64,000 bases of DNA from Cupriavidus consociatus (GTDB lineage: Bacteria > Pseudomonadota > Gammaproteobacteria > Burkholderiales > Burkholderiaceae). Position numbers and translations under genes: made by a program. Every line of letters starts with the position of its first letter. Position 1 is the stretch's first letter. Positions 1-11,403 of this stretch are shown here, piece by piece. The notes below the pieces were generated by a model, which saw only the letters and a list, made by a program, of their open reading frames with translations, did no database searches and had not been told where the DNA came from. The stretch spans positions 648,697 through 712,696 of the forward strand of contig NZ_JAGIQA010000001.1 in the NCBI RefSeq assembly GCF_017814975.1, read 5' to 3'.

Positions 1-509
1 GACTCGCCGATCGTGTCATATTCCAGGCCCACCGCGACCTGCTTGCGCAGCTCGACTGGAAGGCCGTCCCGCAGGCAAAGCTTGACTGGCTCGTCGCCGA
101 TTTCGAAGTCGCGGTCGATCAGCAGGCGGTTGACGCTGTCGCCGGCGACCAGCGCGGCGAGAATGCGCTCGTCGTAGAGCACGTCGGCGTCCATCAGCAG
201 CACGTCGCCGCCGCGCGTGAGCGCGTCGGCGACGGTGTGCACGGTCAGGACGCTGCCGAGCTCGTAGCGCTGATTCAGAACGATTTCAGGATGGGGCGAA
301 TGTCCGAGCCGGTCGAGTTCGGTCTTGACCAGTTCAGGCTGGAAGCCAAGCGCAAGCACGATCTCCGTGACGCCCGCCGCGTCCAGCATGCGTAGATGCC
401 GTTCCAGCAGGGTCATGCCATCGAAGCGCAACAGACATTTCGGGAATTGTTCTCCGGGCGGTTGCTGCAAACGCAGGCCAAGGCCCGCGGCAAGAATAAT
501 CGCTCGCAT
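1..509 (-). CDS. Nucleotidyltransferase (NTP_transferase / LicC-like), C-terminus cut by window edge
   Basis: Cytidylyl- or nucleotidyl-transferase of the GT-A-like NTP_transferase family, which activates a sugar- or alcohol-phosphate with a nucleotide. The visible 169 codons start MRAIILAAGLGLRL, the usual beta strand plus glycine-rich nucleotide loop. They continue with the PKCLL lysine motif near residue 24 and a metal-binding DAD motif (LLMDADVLYD) near residue 110. The start is the ATG complementary to 507-509. The gene lies 29 bases after the flippase-like gene on the same strand, last of four co-directional genes that include a CDP-alcohol phosphotransferase. A CTP-using enzyme that makes the CDP-alcohol donor is therefore a reasonable inference. 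The substrate cannot be read from the sequence, and the C-terminal end is outside the window. Confidence 0.8.
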   Translation of the reverse strand, partial: MRAIILAAGLGLRLQQPPGEQFPKCLLRFDGMTLLERHLRMLDAAGVTEIVLALGFQPELVKTELDRLGHSPHPEIVLNQRYELGSVLTVHTVADALTRGGDVLLMDADVLYDERILAALVAGDSVNRLLIDRDFEIGDEPVKLCLRDGLPVELRKQVAVGLEYDTIGE

Positions 510-538
510 ACTTTTCTCTGCTCCCTTGCAATTTGCCA

Positions 539-1543
539 TCAATCGGTAGTCGGCACACCCCCCATGCTTCGCCGCCGGTGGTTTCGTTCACTCCAGTACA
601 AATACAGAAGCCCGGGCGCGCCAAGCGCGATTTCCCGGGCGCGCTTCATCAGCGACAGCGCCAGCGCCGCATCGGCAGGCAGGCCCACCAATGGCGCGAG
701 CAACAGGTAGCCAGCCTCCTGGGCACCCAGCGAGCCGGGAATCGCAAACGCGGCGCCGCGGATCGCCTGCCCGGCGCTCTCCAGCAGCAAGGCGTCGAGC
801 CAGCTGACAGGATGGCCGAGAAACCGCAGGGCCAGCCACACCTCGCCGGTGCCGACCAGCCAGCCCGCCAGGCTAAGCGCGAAGGTCGCGGCGATCTTGC
901 CTGGCGCGCGATAGGTCTGCCGCACCGCGGCGTCCACGGCATCGGCACGCGAAGTCAGCGCAGACCAATCGCGCTTTCCCGACAATTTCGACAGCAAGCG
1001 CAGCACTCGCCCAAACAGGCCGCGCCGCTGCGCCACATAGAACCCGACCATGCACAGCGCCAATAGCGCGGTGACGGCAATCACCGGAAACTGCAAATCC
1101 TCGCGCGCTCCGCGCGCCGTGGACGCGCCGAACAGCACGAGTCCGAACACCGCGAACACGATCTGCGCCATCGCTTGCATGGTCGTGCTGACGGTGATGG
1201 CCGCGGCAGCATCGCGCATGCGCGCACCGAGTTGCGCGAGATGGCGCACCATCAGCACCGGTCCACCCAGCTGTCCGGCGGGCAGCAGGCTGTTCACGGA
1301 CTCGCCCACCCAGCGTGCAAGCAGTGCGGCGCGCAGGGTGCGATGTCCGGCGTGGCGATCGAACAGTACGAAAATGGCACCTGCATCCAGCGCCAGCGGC
1401 AGCAGGTGAAACGCCACCACCAGCAGGCTCAGCCACCCGGCGGACAGCAGCGTCGACGCGACCGAGCCGAATCCGGTGAAGGCAAGCAGGACGACAAACA
1501 GCGCCGCACCGGCTGTCAGCGAAAACATCGCCGCACGCGTCAT
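539..1543 (-). CDS. Lysylphosphatidylglycerol synthase TM-region / HpnL-like integral membrane protein
   Basis: A 334-residue polytopic inner-membrane protein of the UPF0104/LPG_synthase_TM family, whose members move or modify lipids or lipid-linked intermediates. It begins MTRAAMFSL and has several strongly hydrophobic segments. The family-typical stretch VGESVNSLLPAGQLGGP is near residue 75, and the late region GAAFAIPGSLGAQEAGYLLLAP is also typical. The frame is open about 96 codons further upstream, but that part is a shadow of the 2OG oxygenase gene. The ATG at 1543 gives an ATGA overlap with the stop of the upstream gene at 1540-1542, which indicates translational coupling. Next to a nucleotidyltransferase and a CDP-alcohol phosphotransferase it could flip or help assemble an unusual polar lipid. 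The family call is firm; the substrate is unknown. Confidence 0.8.
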   Translation of the reverse strand: MTRAAMFSLTAGAALFVVLLAFTGFGSVASTLLSAGWLSLLVVAFHLLPLALDAGAIFVLFDRHAGHRTLRAALLARWVGESVNSLLPAGQLGGPVLMVRHLAQLGARMRDAAAAITVSTTMQAMAQIVFAVFGLVLFGASTARGAREDLQFPVIAVTALLALCMVGFYVAQRRGLFGRVLRLLSKLSGKRDWSALTSRADAVDAAVRQTYRAPGKIAATFALSLAGWLVGTGEVWLALRFLGHPVSWLDALLLESAGQAIRGAAFAIPGSLGAQEAGYLLLAPLVGLPADAALALSLMKRAREIALGAPGLLYLYWSERNHRRRSMGGVPTTD

Positions 1544-2367
1544 GCCCGGGGCTGCTGGCCCCTGGCCAGCCGTTTGAATACTTGCCGGAAGCCGAAATAA
1601 GCGAGCGCGTCCTTCATATTGGAGACGAAACGCAGCCACGGCCGCATGCCCTGGTCGGTGACGTATTCGAAGGTCAGCGACACCCGCATCTGGTTCGCCC
1701 CGAGTGGCGTGATGCGGTGGCGCAGCTTGTCGCCATCGAAGAACACGAGGCCGCCTGGGGGGATCTGTACCGACCCCGCTTGCACGGGCACACCGGCCTC
1801 GCGCGTGTGCAATTCGTACTCGAGACGGCACGACGATTCGTCAATCACGCCGAACAGCAAGGTATAGCGCCTGCCGTTGTAGTAAGAGGTGTCGTAATGC
1901 CAGCCGATATGATCGCCCTCGCGCGTGTAGTAATAGAGCGCGTAGGCATGCGGATCCTGCTCGGGCGAAGGCAGCAGCCGCTCGCCGCAGATCTGTTCGA
2001 GCCAGCCGATCAGGGCCTTGGACCGATAGAGTTGCGCGATAAACGGCGCGTGCTGGTCGATCACATGGCGGCTGACGCTGCCGCCCTGCTTGTGGCCCGG
2101 AAGATAATTGCGATTGATCCGGTCTTTCAAGGCCTGGGCGCTGGCAACCAGTCCCTCCGTGACTTCCGCCGGCAAAAATTCGCCCACATGCAAGAACGCA
2201 CCCTGGCGCTCGAATTCCGCGCGCAGCGCGCTGTGCCCGAGTGTGCCAACACGTGCGCCCACATCTGCATCGGGATCGGCGCGCGCGGCTGCAGGGTCGG
2301 CGAAAGGCTGCTGCCGCTCGCCAGCCAGGGCGAGAAGATCCCGGTCCGCTTCGGCTTGTTCGCTCAT
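1540..2367 (-). CDS. 2-oxoglutarate/Fe(II)-dependent oxygenase
   Basis: A 275-residue member of the 2OG-Fe(II) oxygenase superfamily, which hydroxylates a substrate using O2 and 2-oxoglutarate. The facial triad is visible: H-x-D in GWHYDTSYY, the distal His in LRHRITPLG and the 2OG-binding Arg in MRVSLTFEY about ten residues later. The N-terminal 60 residues are acidic and low in structure. It overlaps the following membrane protein gene by ATGA and starts 7 bases after the stop of the CDP-alcohol phosphotransferase gene, so the three are almost certainly co-translated. The context suggests hydroxylation of a head group or lipid chain made by this cluster; that is inference. It is not one of the well-known amino-acid hydroxylases I can name. 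Confidence 0.8.
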   Translation of the reverse strand: MSEQAEADRDLLALAGERQQPFADPAAARADPDADVGARVGTLGHSALRAEFERQGAFLHVGEFLPAEVTEGLVASAQALKDRINRNYLPGHKQGGSVSRHVIDQHAPFIAQLYRSKALIGWLEQICGERLLPSPEQDPHAYALYYYTREGDHIGWHYDTSYYNGRRYTLLFGVIDESSCRLEYELHTREAGVPVQAGSVQIPPGGLVFFDGDKLRHRITPLGANQMRVSLTFEYVTDQGMRPWLRFVSNMKDALAYFGFRQVFKRLARGQQPRA

Positions 2368-2374
2368 CGGCGCC

Positions 2375-3043
2375 TCATGGTCTGGTAGCCGCTGTCACGG
2401 GCCGAGCGCGCCGCACGGCGCGCCAGTAGTCGATGACCACCCATGCCGCGAACAAGGGCGCGCCGATCGAGGCCGCCGTCAGGAATGGGCCGATGGCACT
2501 GCTCAGGGTCACAAGGGGCAGGAGGTAGAGCACATCCTCCGTCTCGAAGCCACCGACCGAGGCCTGTTTCGTGGCGTTCTTGCCAGCGAGCGCCTCGATG
2601 CGCATGCGCAAGAAGAAAATCAGCGCCACGGCCCCGCCCGCGACGCTGCCGCGCACGACCGCTGACACCGCAGTGTCCTGAAACTGTCCCGAGACGCCGA
2701 TCCCCATGCTGACGAAGAGCAGGATAGTGACTCCCGCGTCGCTGAACAGATCGTAAAAATGGCCCAACTTGCTGGATTTCCCGCTGATTCTCGCGAGTTC
2801 CCCGTCAGCATGGTCGATAAAATTGGAAAGCACGACCAGCAGCGCACCGCCATTCGCCCAGGCGAAGCCGCCTTGCGCCAGGCACGCCGCGCCGGCCACA
2901 CCGGTCAAAAGCCGGATTGTGGTCAGATGATTGGGCGTAACCCGGGAATCCTTGAGCGGCTCGACAAGCCGTCGCGCCAGACGCGCGTCCCACGTGCGGG
3001 GAGATGGCGGCGGCGCATGCGAGTCCGTTGGATTGCTGCTCAT
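2375..3043 (-). CDS. CDP-alcohol phosphotransferase family protein
   Basis: Integral membrane enzyme that transfers a phosphoalcohol from a CDP-alcohol to an acceptor, or attaches a CDP-activated lipid to an alcohol, as in phospholipid synthesis. The family signature D-G-x2-A-R-x8-G-x3-D-x3-D is complete: DGELAR, then a glycine eight residues later in KLGHFYD, then two further aspartates in YDLFSDA. Several hydrophobic segments follow. The open frame extends to 3220, but the ATG at 3043 (MSSNPTDSH) puts the conserved domain at a normal distance from the start. It is the first gene of the four-gene head-group cluster; the 2OG oxygenase gene follows after 7 bases. The acceptor is unknown. Length 222 aa, usual for the family. 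Confidence 0.85.
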   Translation of the reverse strand: MSSNPTDSHAPPPSPRTWDARLARRLVEPLKDSRVTPNHLTTIRLLTGVAGAACLAQGGFAWANGGALLVVLSNFIDHADGELARISGKSSKLGHFYDLFSDAGVTILLFVSMGIGVSGQFQDTAVSAVVRGSVAGGAVALIFFLRMRIEALAGKNATKQASVGGFETEDVLYLLPLVTLSSAIGPFLTAASIGAPLFAAWVVIDYWRAVRRARPVTAATRP

Positions 3044-4113
3044 CTTGCAAATACCCCGCGGCAGGGAATGCGGCGTGGCTGCATGGCCAGTTCGCTGGTT
3101 TTGCTTGGCAGTATTTCGATCTGAAGGATCAAGGTCGATTGCGCGCCGGATTCCTCGCTGCAGTCGCGCTCGGACACTGCGATCGCAAGCCCCGAGCCAG
3201 GTGCCGTCCCTTGCATGCACAAGGCAAGTGCACTCCGGCCTTCATTGGGGTAAATAATAGACGTGATTCCGACAGACTGCCGGGGCCGCGGCCGTCTCAC
3301 CCTCGCGCCCAGATCCCCGGCCACTACAAAGTGCGCAAGATCGAGCGGGGCCGGCGCGATCAGCAATCAACTCGACGGCGTGCTGAAGGTGGCTGTCACG
3401 CCCGGACGGCCACAGCGTTGGGTTCTCATCGTTACCGTTGCTACGTTCGGGTTATCCGGATTGCTGGCCACGGCAGGCGCGCCCTGCTCTTCCGCCTGTG
3501 CTTCCCAGGGGTGGCGGCCGGGATACCGACCAGCGCTGGCCGGCGCGCCGGTGGCCGCTTCGTTGGCCACCCGCCAGATGGTCTGCACCGGCCCGGCGGC
3601 AATCTCCTTCAGCGCTTCCGCGCAAGTCGGGATGGTAAATGGTGGCGCGCGTGCGCTCGCAGTTCCTGTCAAAACGCCGCAACGCGGCGTCGTCTGGGCT
3701 GCGGCGAAAATCGAGAGGAAACGTGAATATAAATATTACTACGTAATACGTTATATTTCTAACTAAGCTGATATTTCTTTAGACATAACTATGCTTATGT
3801 CCAGAGATTTGCTGGCCTGACCAAAGGCCGCCTGAAGCGCACCGGGCGCGATGCACGCTGGCTGCCGCGCACGGTGGTCTATGTCAGCCTCGGTGCAGTG
3901 CGTGGCCACGCGCAAGTGGTGGCGTGGGCGCTCAGCATCGCTTGCGCCATGTGCTCGGCCGTGGCAAGCGCCGCCGCGGGCCTTGGCGGCAAAAAAAGAA
4001 CCCGCGGATTGCCCGCGGGATAAATCCCGGTGCCCCAAGGGAGCCCGGGAGAGACGACGCATTGCTGTCACGCTGACTTGGGACTGTGGCCCAGGGCAGA
4101 GGTGGCAAGTAGG
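3044..4113. other. Gene-poor interval with AT-rich patch and possible gene remnants
   Basis: No full gene is recognised. A minus-strand frame at 3040-3366 (108 codons) ends in an ATGA overlap with the CDP-alcohol phosphotransferase start, but its protein resembles nothing I know and may be chance. Bases 3725-3790 are strikingly AT-rich for this genome and contain short palindromes. From about 3800 to 3985 a plus-strand frame without a start reads like a piece of a protein (GRLKRTGRDARWLPRTVVYV), possibly a transposase or other gene remnant. The interval ends at the terminator of the large minus-strand operon. Confidence 0.5.
3991..4019 (-). terminator. Rho-independent terminator of the beta-oxidation operon
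   Basis: Read on the minus strand, the 7-bp stem CCCGCGG/CCGCGGG (4001-4007 with 4013-4019) has a 5-base loop. It is followed by a T-run complementary to the seven A residues at 3991-3997. It lies about 95 bases after the stop of the ABM monooxygenase gene and is the first clear terminator after the gene at 17673, so it probably closes the long operon. Confidence 0.8.
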
Positions 4114-4425
4114 CTACTTGTCCGGCGCCACGCCGGCAGCGGATGTCACTGCCGCGAGCCTGAACACAATCGGCGCCCCGTCCATCAGCGCTCCCATCAG
4201 GCGCCCGATCCGGCGGTAGTGATCGGATTTGACGTGGGCCTGTGCTGCCGCCTCGTCCGCATATCGCTCGATGAAGACGTATTCACGCGCTTCGTCCGAG
4301 CGCCACAGGTCATAAGACAAGCAGCCTTGTTCACCGCGCGACTGGGTCACGAGTCCATCCGCCAATGCCTCGAACTCAGCCTCCCGGCCTTCCTTGATCC
4401 TGATCTTCGCAACAATTCCACGCAT
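4114..4425 (-). CDS. Antibiotic biosynthesis monooxygenase (ABM / YgiN-like quinol monooxygenase) domain protein
   Basis: A 103-residue single-domain protein of the dimeric alpha/beta-barrel ABM family, whose members are cofactor-free monooxygenases or stress proteins. The pattern is typical: an N-terminal strand MRGIVAKIRIKEGREAEFEAL, the GCLSYDLWRS strand about residue 36, FIERYADEAAAQAHVKSDHY with the conserved W/Y and H positions, and a hydrophobic C-terminal strand. It follows the nitronate monooxygenase-like gene by about 30 bases and is the last gene before the terminator at 3991-4019. The pairing with a flavin-dependent oxygenase suggests a joint role in oxidising or detoxifying a quinone- or nitro-like compound, but no substrate can be read from the sequence. 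Confidence 0.8.
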   Translation of the reverse strand: MRGIVAKIRIKEGREAEFEALADGLVTQSRGEQGCLSYDLWRSDEAREYVFIERYADEAAAQAHVKSDHYRRIGRLMGALMDGAPIVFRLAAVTSAAGVAPDK

Positions 4426-4455
4426 TGCTGTTTTCTCCTCTCGTATCCGCTGTGT

Positions 4456-7291
<2,836 letters not shown>

Positions 7292-7339
7292 AGCAGTTCC
7301 TTGTTGGTGAATGCGTTGCATGGCGCGAACCTGCGTCGC

Positions 7340-8350
7340 TCAGGCGTCGCCGTGGCGATAGCCGATGTCGCGGACCAATGTCGCCCACGCTGCATGGGTC
7401 TGGCGGATCGACTGGCCCATCTGCGCCGGGCTCAGGGCCTGCGGCGGCAGGACGCCCAGTTTCGCCAGGCTCTGCCGATAAGCTTCAGAGGCGGTGATGC
7501 CGGAGACCAGCCGGCTCAGCGCGGCGACAGTCTCGGGCTTCGTCGCCGCAGGCGCGAACATGCCGAAGAATCCGCTGATGGCCTCGACCTGCTTCAGGCC
7601 CAGTTCGCGGAAGGTCGGCACGTCGGGCGCGTATGGGCTGCGCTCCGGGCTTGACACTGCCAGCGCAAGCACCCTGCCCGCCTTCACCTGCTCCATCGCC
7701 GGCTGGTAGGCATCAATCAGCAATTGCACGTGCCCGCCGACCAGCGCCTGCAACGCCGGGGCGCCGCCCTGGAACGGGACATGCAGCATATCTGCCGCCG
7801 TCGCCCTGCCGAGGATCACGCCACCAAAGTGTCCTTGCGTGCCTTGCCCGTACGAACCGTAGGAGATCTTCCCGGGATTGGCCTTCATCCAGGCAATCAA
7901 CCCTTTCATGTCCTTCGCCGGGATGCGGGGATTGGCGTACAAGAACAGCGGCGTGCGGCCCAGTTCCGCCACGGGTGTCAGCGCCTTGAGCGGATCGAAC
8001 GGCAGCCCCTGCGTATGCGGCAGCAGCGTCACGGTACTGCCCGTGGTCACCAGCAGCGTGTGGCCGTCCGCCGCCGCGCGGGCGACGAAGCCGCTGCCGA
8101 TGGAGCTGGAGCCGCCGGGCCGGTTTTCCACGATCACCGGAGAAGGTGTGCGATCCGACAAGCCGTGGGCGAGCGCGCGCGCCACGACATCAGTAGTGCC
8201 CCCGGCCGGATAGGGCACGACGAGCTGCAGCGTCTTCGACGGGAAGGCTGGCTGGGCCAGCAACGCGCGAGACAATCCCGCGGTGGCAGTCGTGGCGGCA
8301 CCGGCAAGCAGCCATTTGCCGGCCGTACGACGGTCAATGGATCGGGTCAT
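7340..8350 (-). CDS. Bug/TctC-family tripartite tricarboxylate transporter receptor (first of two)
   Basis: Periplasmic solute-binding protein of the Bug family, typical of Burkholderiales. The N-terminus MTRSIDRRTAGKWLLAGAAT has a twin-arginine-like signal followed by a hydrophobic stretch and an ALLAQPAFP cleavage region. The mature part starts KTLQLVVPYPAGGTTDVVARAL and has VIVENRPGGSSSIGS, both hallmarks of the family. Length 336 aa is usual. No TctA/TctB membrane genes are nearby, so this is an orphan receptor. It probably binds the carboxylic acid that the surrounding acyl-CoA synthetase activates, or signals its presence; that is inference. It is followed by the acyl-CoA dehydrogenase gene. 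Confidence 0.88.
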   Translation of the reverse strand: MTRSIDRRTAGKWLLAGAATTATAGLSRALLAQPAFPSKTLQLVVPYPAGGTTDVVARALAHGLSDRTPSPVIVENRPGGSSSIGSGFVARAAADGHTLLVTTGSTVTLLPHTQGLPFDPLKALTPVAELGRTPLFLYANPRIPAKDMKGLIAWMKANPGKISYGSYGQGTQGHFGGVILGRATAADMLHVPFQGGAPALQALVGGHVQLLIDAYQPAMEQVKAGRVLALAVSSPERSPYAPDVPTFRELGLKQVEAISGFFGMFAPAATKPETVAALSRLVSGITASEAYRQSLAKLGVLPPQALSPAQMGQSIRQTHAAWATLVRDIGYRHGDA

Positions 8351-8352
8351 GG

Positions 8353-10248
8353 TCAGGCTCCTTCGGCGGCTCGGACTGCATAGGGAACGGTAAAACTACG
8401 CAGCGCATCGGCCAGCACGGCATCGTCCGCATCGCAAGCCGGCACTCGTATCTCGACAAAGAAGCCGCGGCTGCCCCGGTCGGTGGCCTGCACGGTGGCG
8501 TCCGAGCCTCGCCCTACGCTATCTAGCGCGGCGCGGAACATCCGCTCGATGGCGTCGACACGCAGCAGGTTCTTCTGGATTTTCCCAACTGACGTCTTCG
8601 GCATCTCCGGCAGCACGAAGCAGTGCCGGGGAATCGCGGCGCGCTCAGGTACATGCTCGGCCGCGTACTGCAGCACGGCCTGCGCGGAAGCCGTCGCCTG
8701 CGGCTTCAGCACCACGTAGGCGACCGGCACCTCCCCGGCATGCGCGTCCGGCGCGCCAACCACGGCGGCATCCTGGATCGCCGGATGGCCAAACAGAACT
8801 TCCTCCACCATCTTCGGGTCGATGTTGTGGCCGCCGCGGATGATCAGGTCCTTGGCGCGCCCGGTGATCCACAGCCAGCCATCCGGGTCCAGGTAGCCGA
8901 GATCTCCGGTATCCATCCAGTCGCCGTCGAACCAGCGCGCGGCCGACTCCTGCCCCAGGTAGCCGGGGAAGACAGAGGGCCCGCGCACGATGACGAGCCC
9001 GGACTCGCCCGGCGCGCATTCGCTCGCCACGTCGCCGTCCGGCTGCACGATCCGCACCTGGGTGTACGGCAGCCGCACGCCCGAGCTGCCCACCTTGACC
9101 TGCTCGATCGGCGGCGTGATGCACGTCACGGCGGTCGTCTCGGTCATGCCCCAGCTTTCCCGGATACGCAGCCCGGTCATCCGGTGGAACGCCTGCGCGA
9201 CGGTGGTAGACAACGGGGCCGTTGACGAAGCGACGTACGTCAGCGTCGAGATGTCAGCGCCGTCCATCGGGATCGACAGCACCTGGTTGACCAGCGTCGG
9301 CACGAGGGTCAGCATGTTGGCCCGGGTGAGATCGACGATCCGCCAGATATTCGGCAGCACCGACGGATGGCGGAAGCCCGCGGCGGTCATCAGGATGACC
9401 GTCGCGCCCTTCGCCAGCGGACCGAAGCAACCGACCACGGCACCCGCGACGTGGAAGATCGGCACGCCGACCAGCCTCACCTCGGTCGAGTCGAAACCCG
9501 ACAGGTACTTCGACGCCCACACCCAGAACACCTGGTTGCGGTGCAGGTGGCGCGCCAGCTTCGGCGCGCCGGTCGTGCCGCCGGTATGGAACAAGGATGC
9601 CGTGTCGTCGGGCGAAAAGGCGCGCCCGGACAACAGCCGGTCCGCGGGGTAGCGCTCCACCGCCGTGGCAAAGTCGATCACGGGCACGCCGTTCACCGCG
9701 GCAGGTGCCGCTCCGGCGCCGCCCACGCGGATCACGGCTGCCAGCGACGGCAGCCCCCGCGCGACGGCCTCGGCCTTGTCCCAGATGCCGGGGTTCTCGT
9801 CGCCGGCAAACGCCACCAATACCTTGGTGCCGGCCGCGCGGAACATCTGCACCAGGATGTCGGGCTCGAGCATCCAGTTGGCCGGATTCACAATGCCAGC
9901 GGCCTGCGCGCCCCACAGCACGAATTGCGATTCGGGAATCGCCGGCAGCAGCACCGACACCACGTCGTCCTTGCCGACGCCAAGGTCGCCAAGCAGGTTG
10001 GCCGTCTGGTGGACCTTCTCCCGCAGTTCGGCATAGGTGACCTGGCGGGCGCTCTCCAGCGGACGGGCGCCGTCGGTGAAATAGTGGATGGCGACCTTGG
10101 ACGGTGCGATGGCACAACCGTCCATCAGCATCTCGTAGGTCGACGCCGGCAGTTTGCGGGCTGCAAGCGGCACTTGCTCGAAGCGCGCTACGTCGGCTTC
10201 GTTCAAGAGGACTTCATCGGTCCAGTAATCAGGCATCTGGGCAGTCAT
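8353..10248 (-). CDS. Acyl-CoA synthetase (AMP-forming, ANL superfamily)
   Basis: Activates a carboxylic acid with ATP and CoA, the entry step of this catabolic operon. The ANL core motifs are all visible: the ATP-binding loop SLFHTGGTTGAPK near residue 200, ESWGMTETT, TGDLGYLDPDGWLWITGR, and RAKDLIIRGGHNIDPKMVEE at the hinge. The catalytic lysine is in KTSVGKIQKNLLR. A C-terminal tail of about 70 residues after that lysine is longer than usual. I chose the ATG at 10248 (MTAQMPDYW) because GGAG precedes it by seven bases. An upstream in-frame ATG at 10272 would give an ATGA overlap with the receptor gene and is the alternative. The substrate is not evident. Confidence 0.88.
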   Translation of the reverse strand: MTAQMPDYWTDEVLLNEADVARFEQVPLAARKLPASTYEMLMDGCAIAPSKVAIHYFTDGARPLESARQVTYAELREKVHQTANLLGDLGVGKDDVVSVLLPAIPESQFVLWGAQAAGIVNPANWMLEPDILVQMFRAAGTKVLVAFAGDENPGIWDKAEAVARGLPSLAAVIRVGGAGAAPAAVNGVPVIDFATAVERYPADRLLSGRAFSPDDTASLFHTGGTTGAPKLARHLHRNQVFWVWASKYLSGFDSTEVRLVGVPIFHVAGAVVGCFGPLAKGATVILMTAAGFRHPSVLPNIWRIVDLTRANMLTLVPTLVNQVLSIPMDGADISTLTYVASSTAPLSTTVAQAFHRMTGLRIRESWGMTETTAVTCITPPIEQVKVGSSGVRLPYTQVRIVQPDGDVASECAPGESGLVIVRGPSVFPGYLGQESAARWFDGDWMDTGDLGYLDPDGWLWITGRAKDLIIRGGHNIDPKMVEEVLFGHPAIQDAAVVGAPDAHAGEVPVAYVVLKPQATASAQAVLQYAAEHVPERAAIPRHCFVLPEMPKTSVGKIQKNLLRVDAIERMFRAALDSVGRGSDATVQATDRGSRGFFVEIRVPACDADDAVLADALRSFTVPYAVRAAEGA

Positions 10249-10268
10249 GGTGCGCTCCATTGCAAGGC

Positions 10269-11273
10269 TCATTCGCGTTCAAGTTGGATGTCGCGTGCCA
10301 GCCGCGCAAAGCGGTCGGACTCTTGGCGGAAGTAGGTGGCGGCCTGGTCGAGGTCCATCGGAGCCCCGGCTGAATTGCCTCGCTCGGCAACCCAATCCCG
10401 GAAGGCCGGAGCGGCAACGATCTCGCTGGCGGCCTTGCCGATGGCCTCGGCAGTCGCCTTCGGCAGCCTGGAGGACACGAACAGGCCCGTCCACATCGCG
10501 TAGTGGAAACCGCGCAATGCGGCGATGTCGTCAACCGACGGAACCTCCGGCAACGCGGCATGCCGCTGCGCCGAGAGGATGCCCAGCACCTTGATCTTTC
10601 CGGCCTTCGCCGCTTCGATATAGCCGGGGATCAGCGGCAGGAACGTGATATCCACCTGGCCGCCCATCAGGTCCTGCATCACTGGGGCGCCGCCCTTGTA
10701 AGGCACGTGATTGACCGGCAGACCGAGGCGCCTGCCAAAGTCGACGCCCACCATGTGGAAGATGGAGCCGACGCCAGTACTGGCGAACGAAAGCGGCTGC
10801 ACGCCGGGCTGCCTCGCCTTCTCGATCAGTTCCTTGAGACTGTTCGCCGGGTAGTTGGGCCGCACCATCACCGCCAGCACACCCGAGGTCAGCTGCGCGA
10901 CCATGCGGAAGTCTTCAGGCTTGTAGCGAACGCTCTTCATGGCCAGCGGCGGCAGCGTCAGTTCGTTCGGGGAGGCCACCAGCATCGACAGCGTTTCGCC
11001 GTCGGCCTTGAGCAGGCGCTGCGCTCCCAGCGAACCCGATGCGCCGCCAAGATTCTCGACCACCACCACCCGGTTCAGGCGCGTACCGAGCTCGGCCTGG
11101 AGCCGTCGCGCGACAATGTCAAACGAACTGCCGGCCGGATAAGGAACGATCAGTGATGCGGGCGTGCGGCTCGTCGACTGCGCCAGCGCGCCGTTTCCGG
11201 TTCCGATGCCGAGAATCAGCAGCGACACGGCTGCGAGCCTCGCGTCGCCGCACCGCCATGCAAGAAATGCCAT
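10269..11273 (-). CDS. Bug/TctC-family tripartite tricarboxylate transporter receptor (second of two)
   Basis: A second periplasmic Bug receptor in the same operon, 334 aa. The first 32 residues form a Sec signal peptide (hydrophobic LAAVSLLILGIGTG, ending ALAQ). The mature protein has SLIVPYPAGSSFDIVARRL and VVVENLGGASGSLGAQRLL, the family hallmarks, with VNHVPYKGGAPVMQDLMGGQVDI in the second lobe. It is clearly divergent from the receptor encoded at 7340-8350, so this is not a recent duplication. Its stop overlaps the upstream alternative ATG of the acyl-CoA synthetase. Two different receptors in one operon suggest two related substrates or a combined transport and sensing role; no transporter genes accompany them. 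Confidence 0.88.
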   Translation of the reverse strand: MAFLAWRCGDARLAAVSLLILGIGTGNGALAQSTSRTPASLIVPYPAGSSFDIVARRLQAELGTRLNRVVVVENLGGASGSLGAQRLLKADGETLSMLVASPNELTLPPLAMKSVRYKPEDFRMVAQLTSGVLAVMVRPNYPANSLKELIEKARQPGVQPLSFASTGVGSIFHMVGVDFGRRLGLPVNHVPYKGGAPVMQDLMGGQVDITFLPLIPGYIEAAKAGKIKVLGILSAQRHAALPEVPSVDDIAALRGFHYAMWTGLFVSSRLPKATAEAIGKAASEIVAAPAFRDWVAERGNSAGAPMDLDQAATYFRQESDRFARLARDIQLERE

Positions 11274-11403
11274 CTTGTTGTCTCCAGTTTTTTTCTATCT
11301 TTCCCGGACTCCACCACGTCCGCAGGGCGCAGGTCGCCTGCCGCGCGACGAAAGGCATCGCGCGGTCTCGGCTGACGTCCGGGTTGTTGACGAGGAAGCT
11401 TGC

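Noticed and set aside
3040..3366. A 108-codon minus-strand frame ending in ATGA overlap with the CDP-alcohol phosphotransferase gene
   Set aside because: The overlap is suggestive, but the protein has no recognisable feature and no clear ribosome site. Kept only as a note in the interval description.
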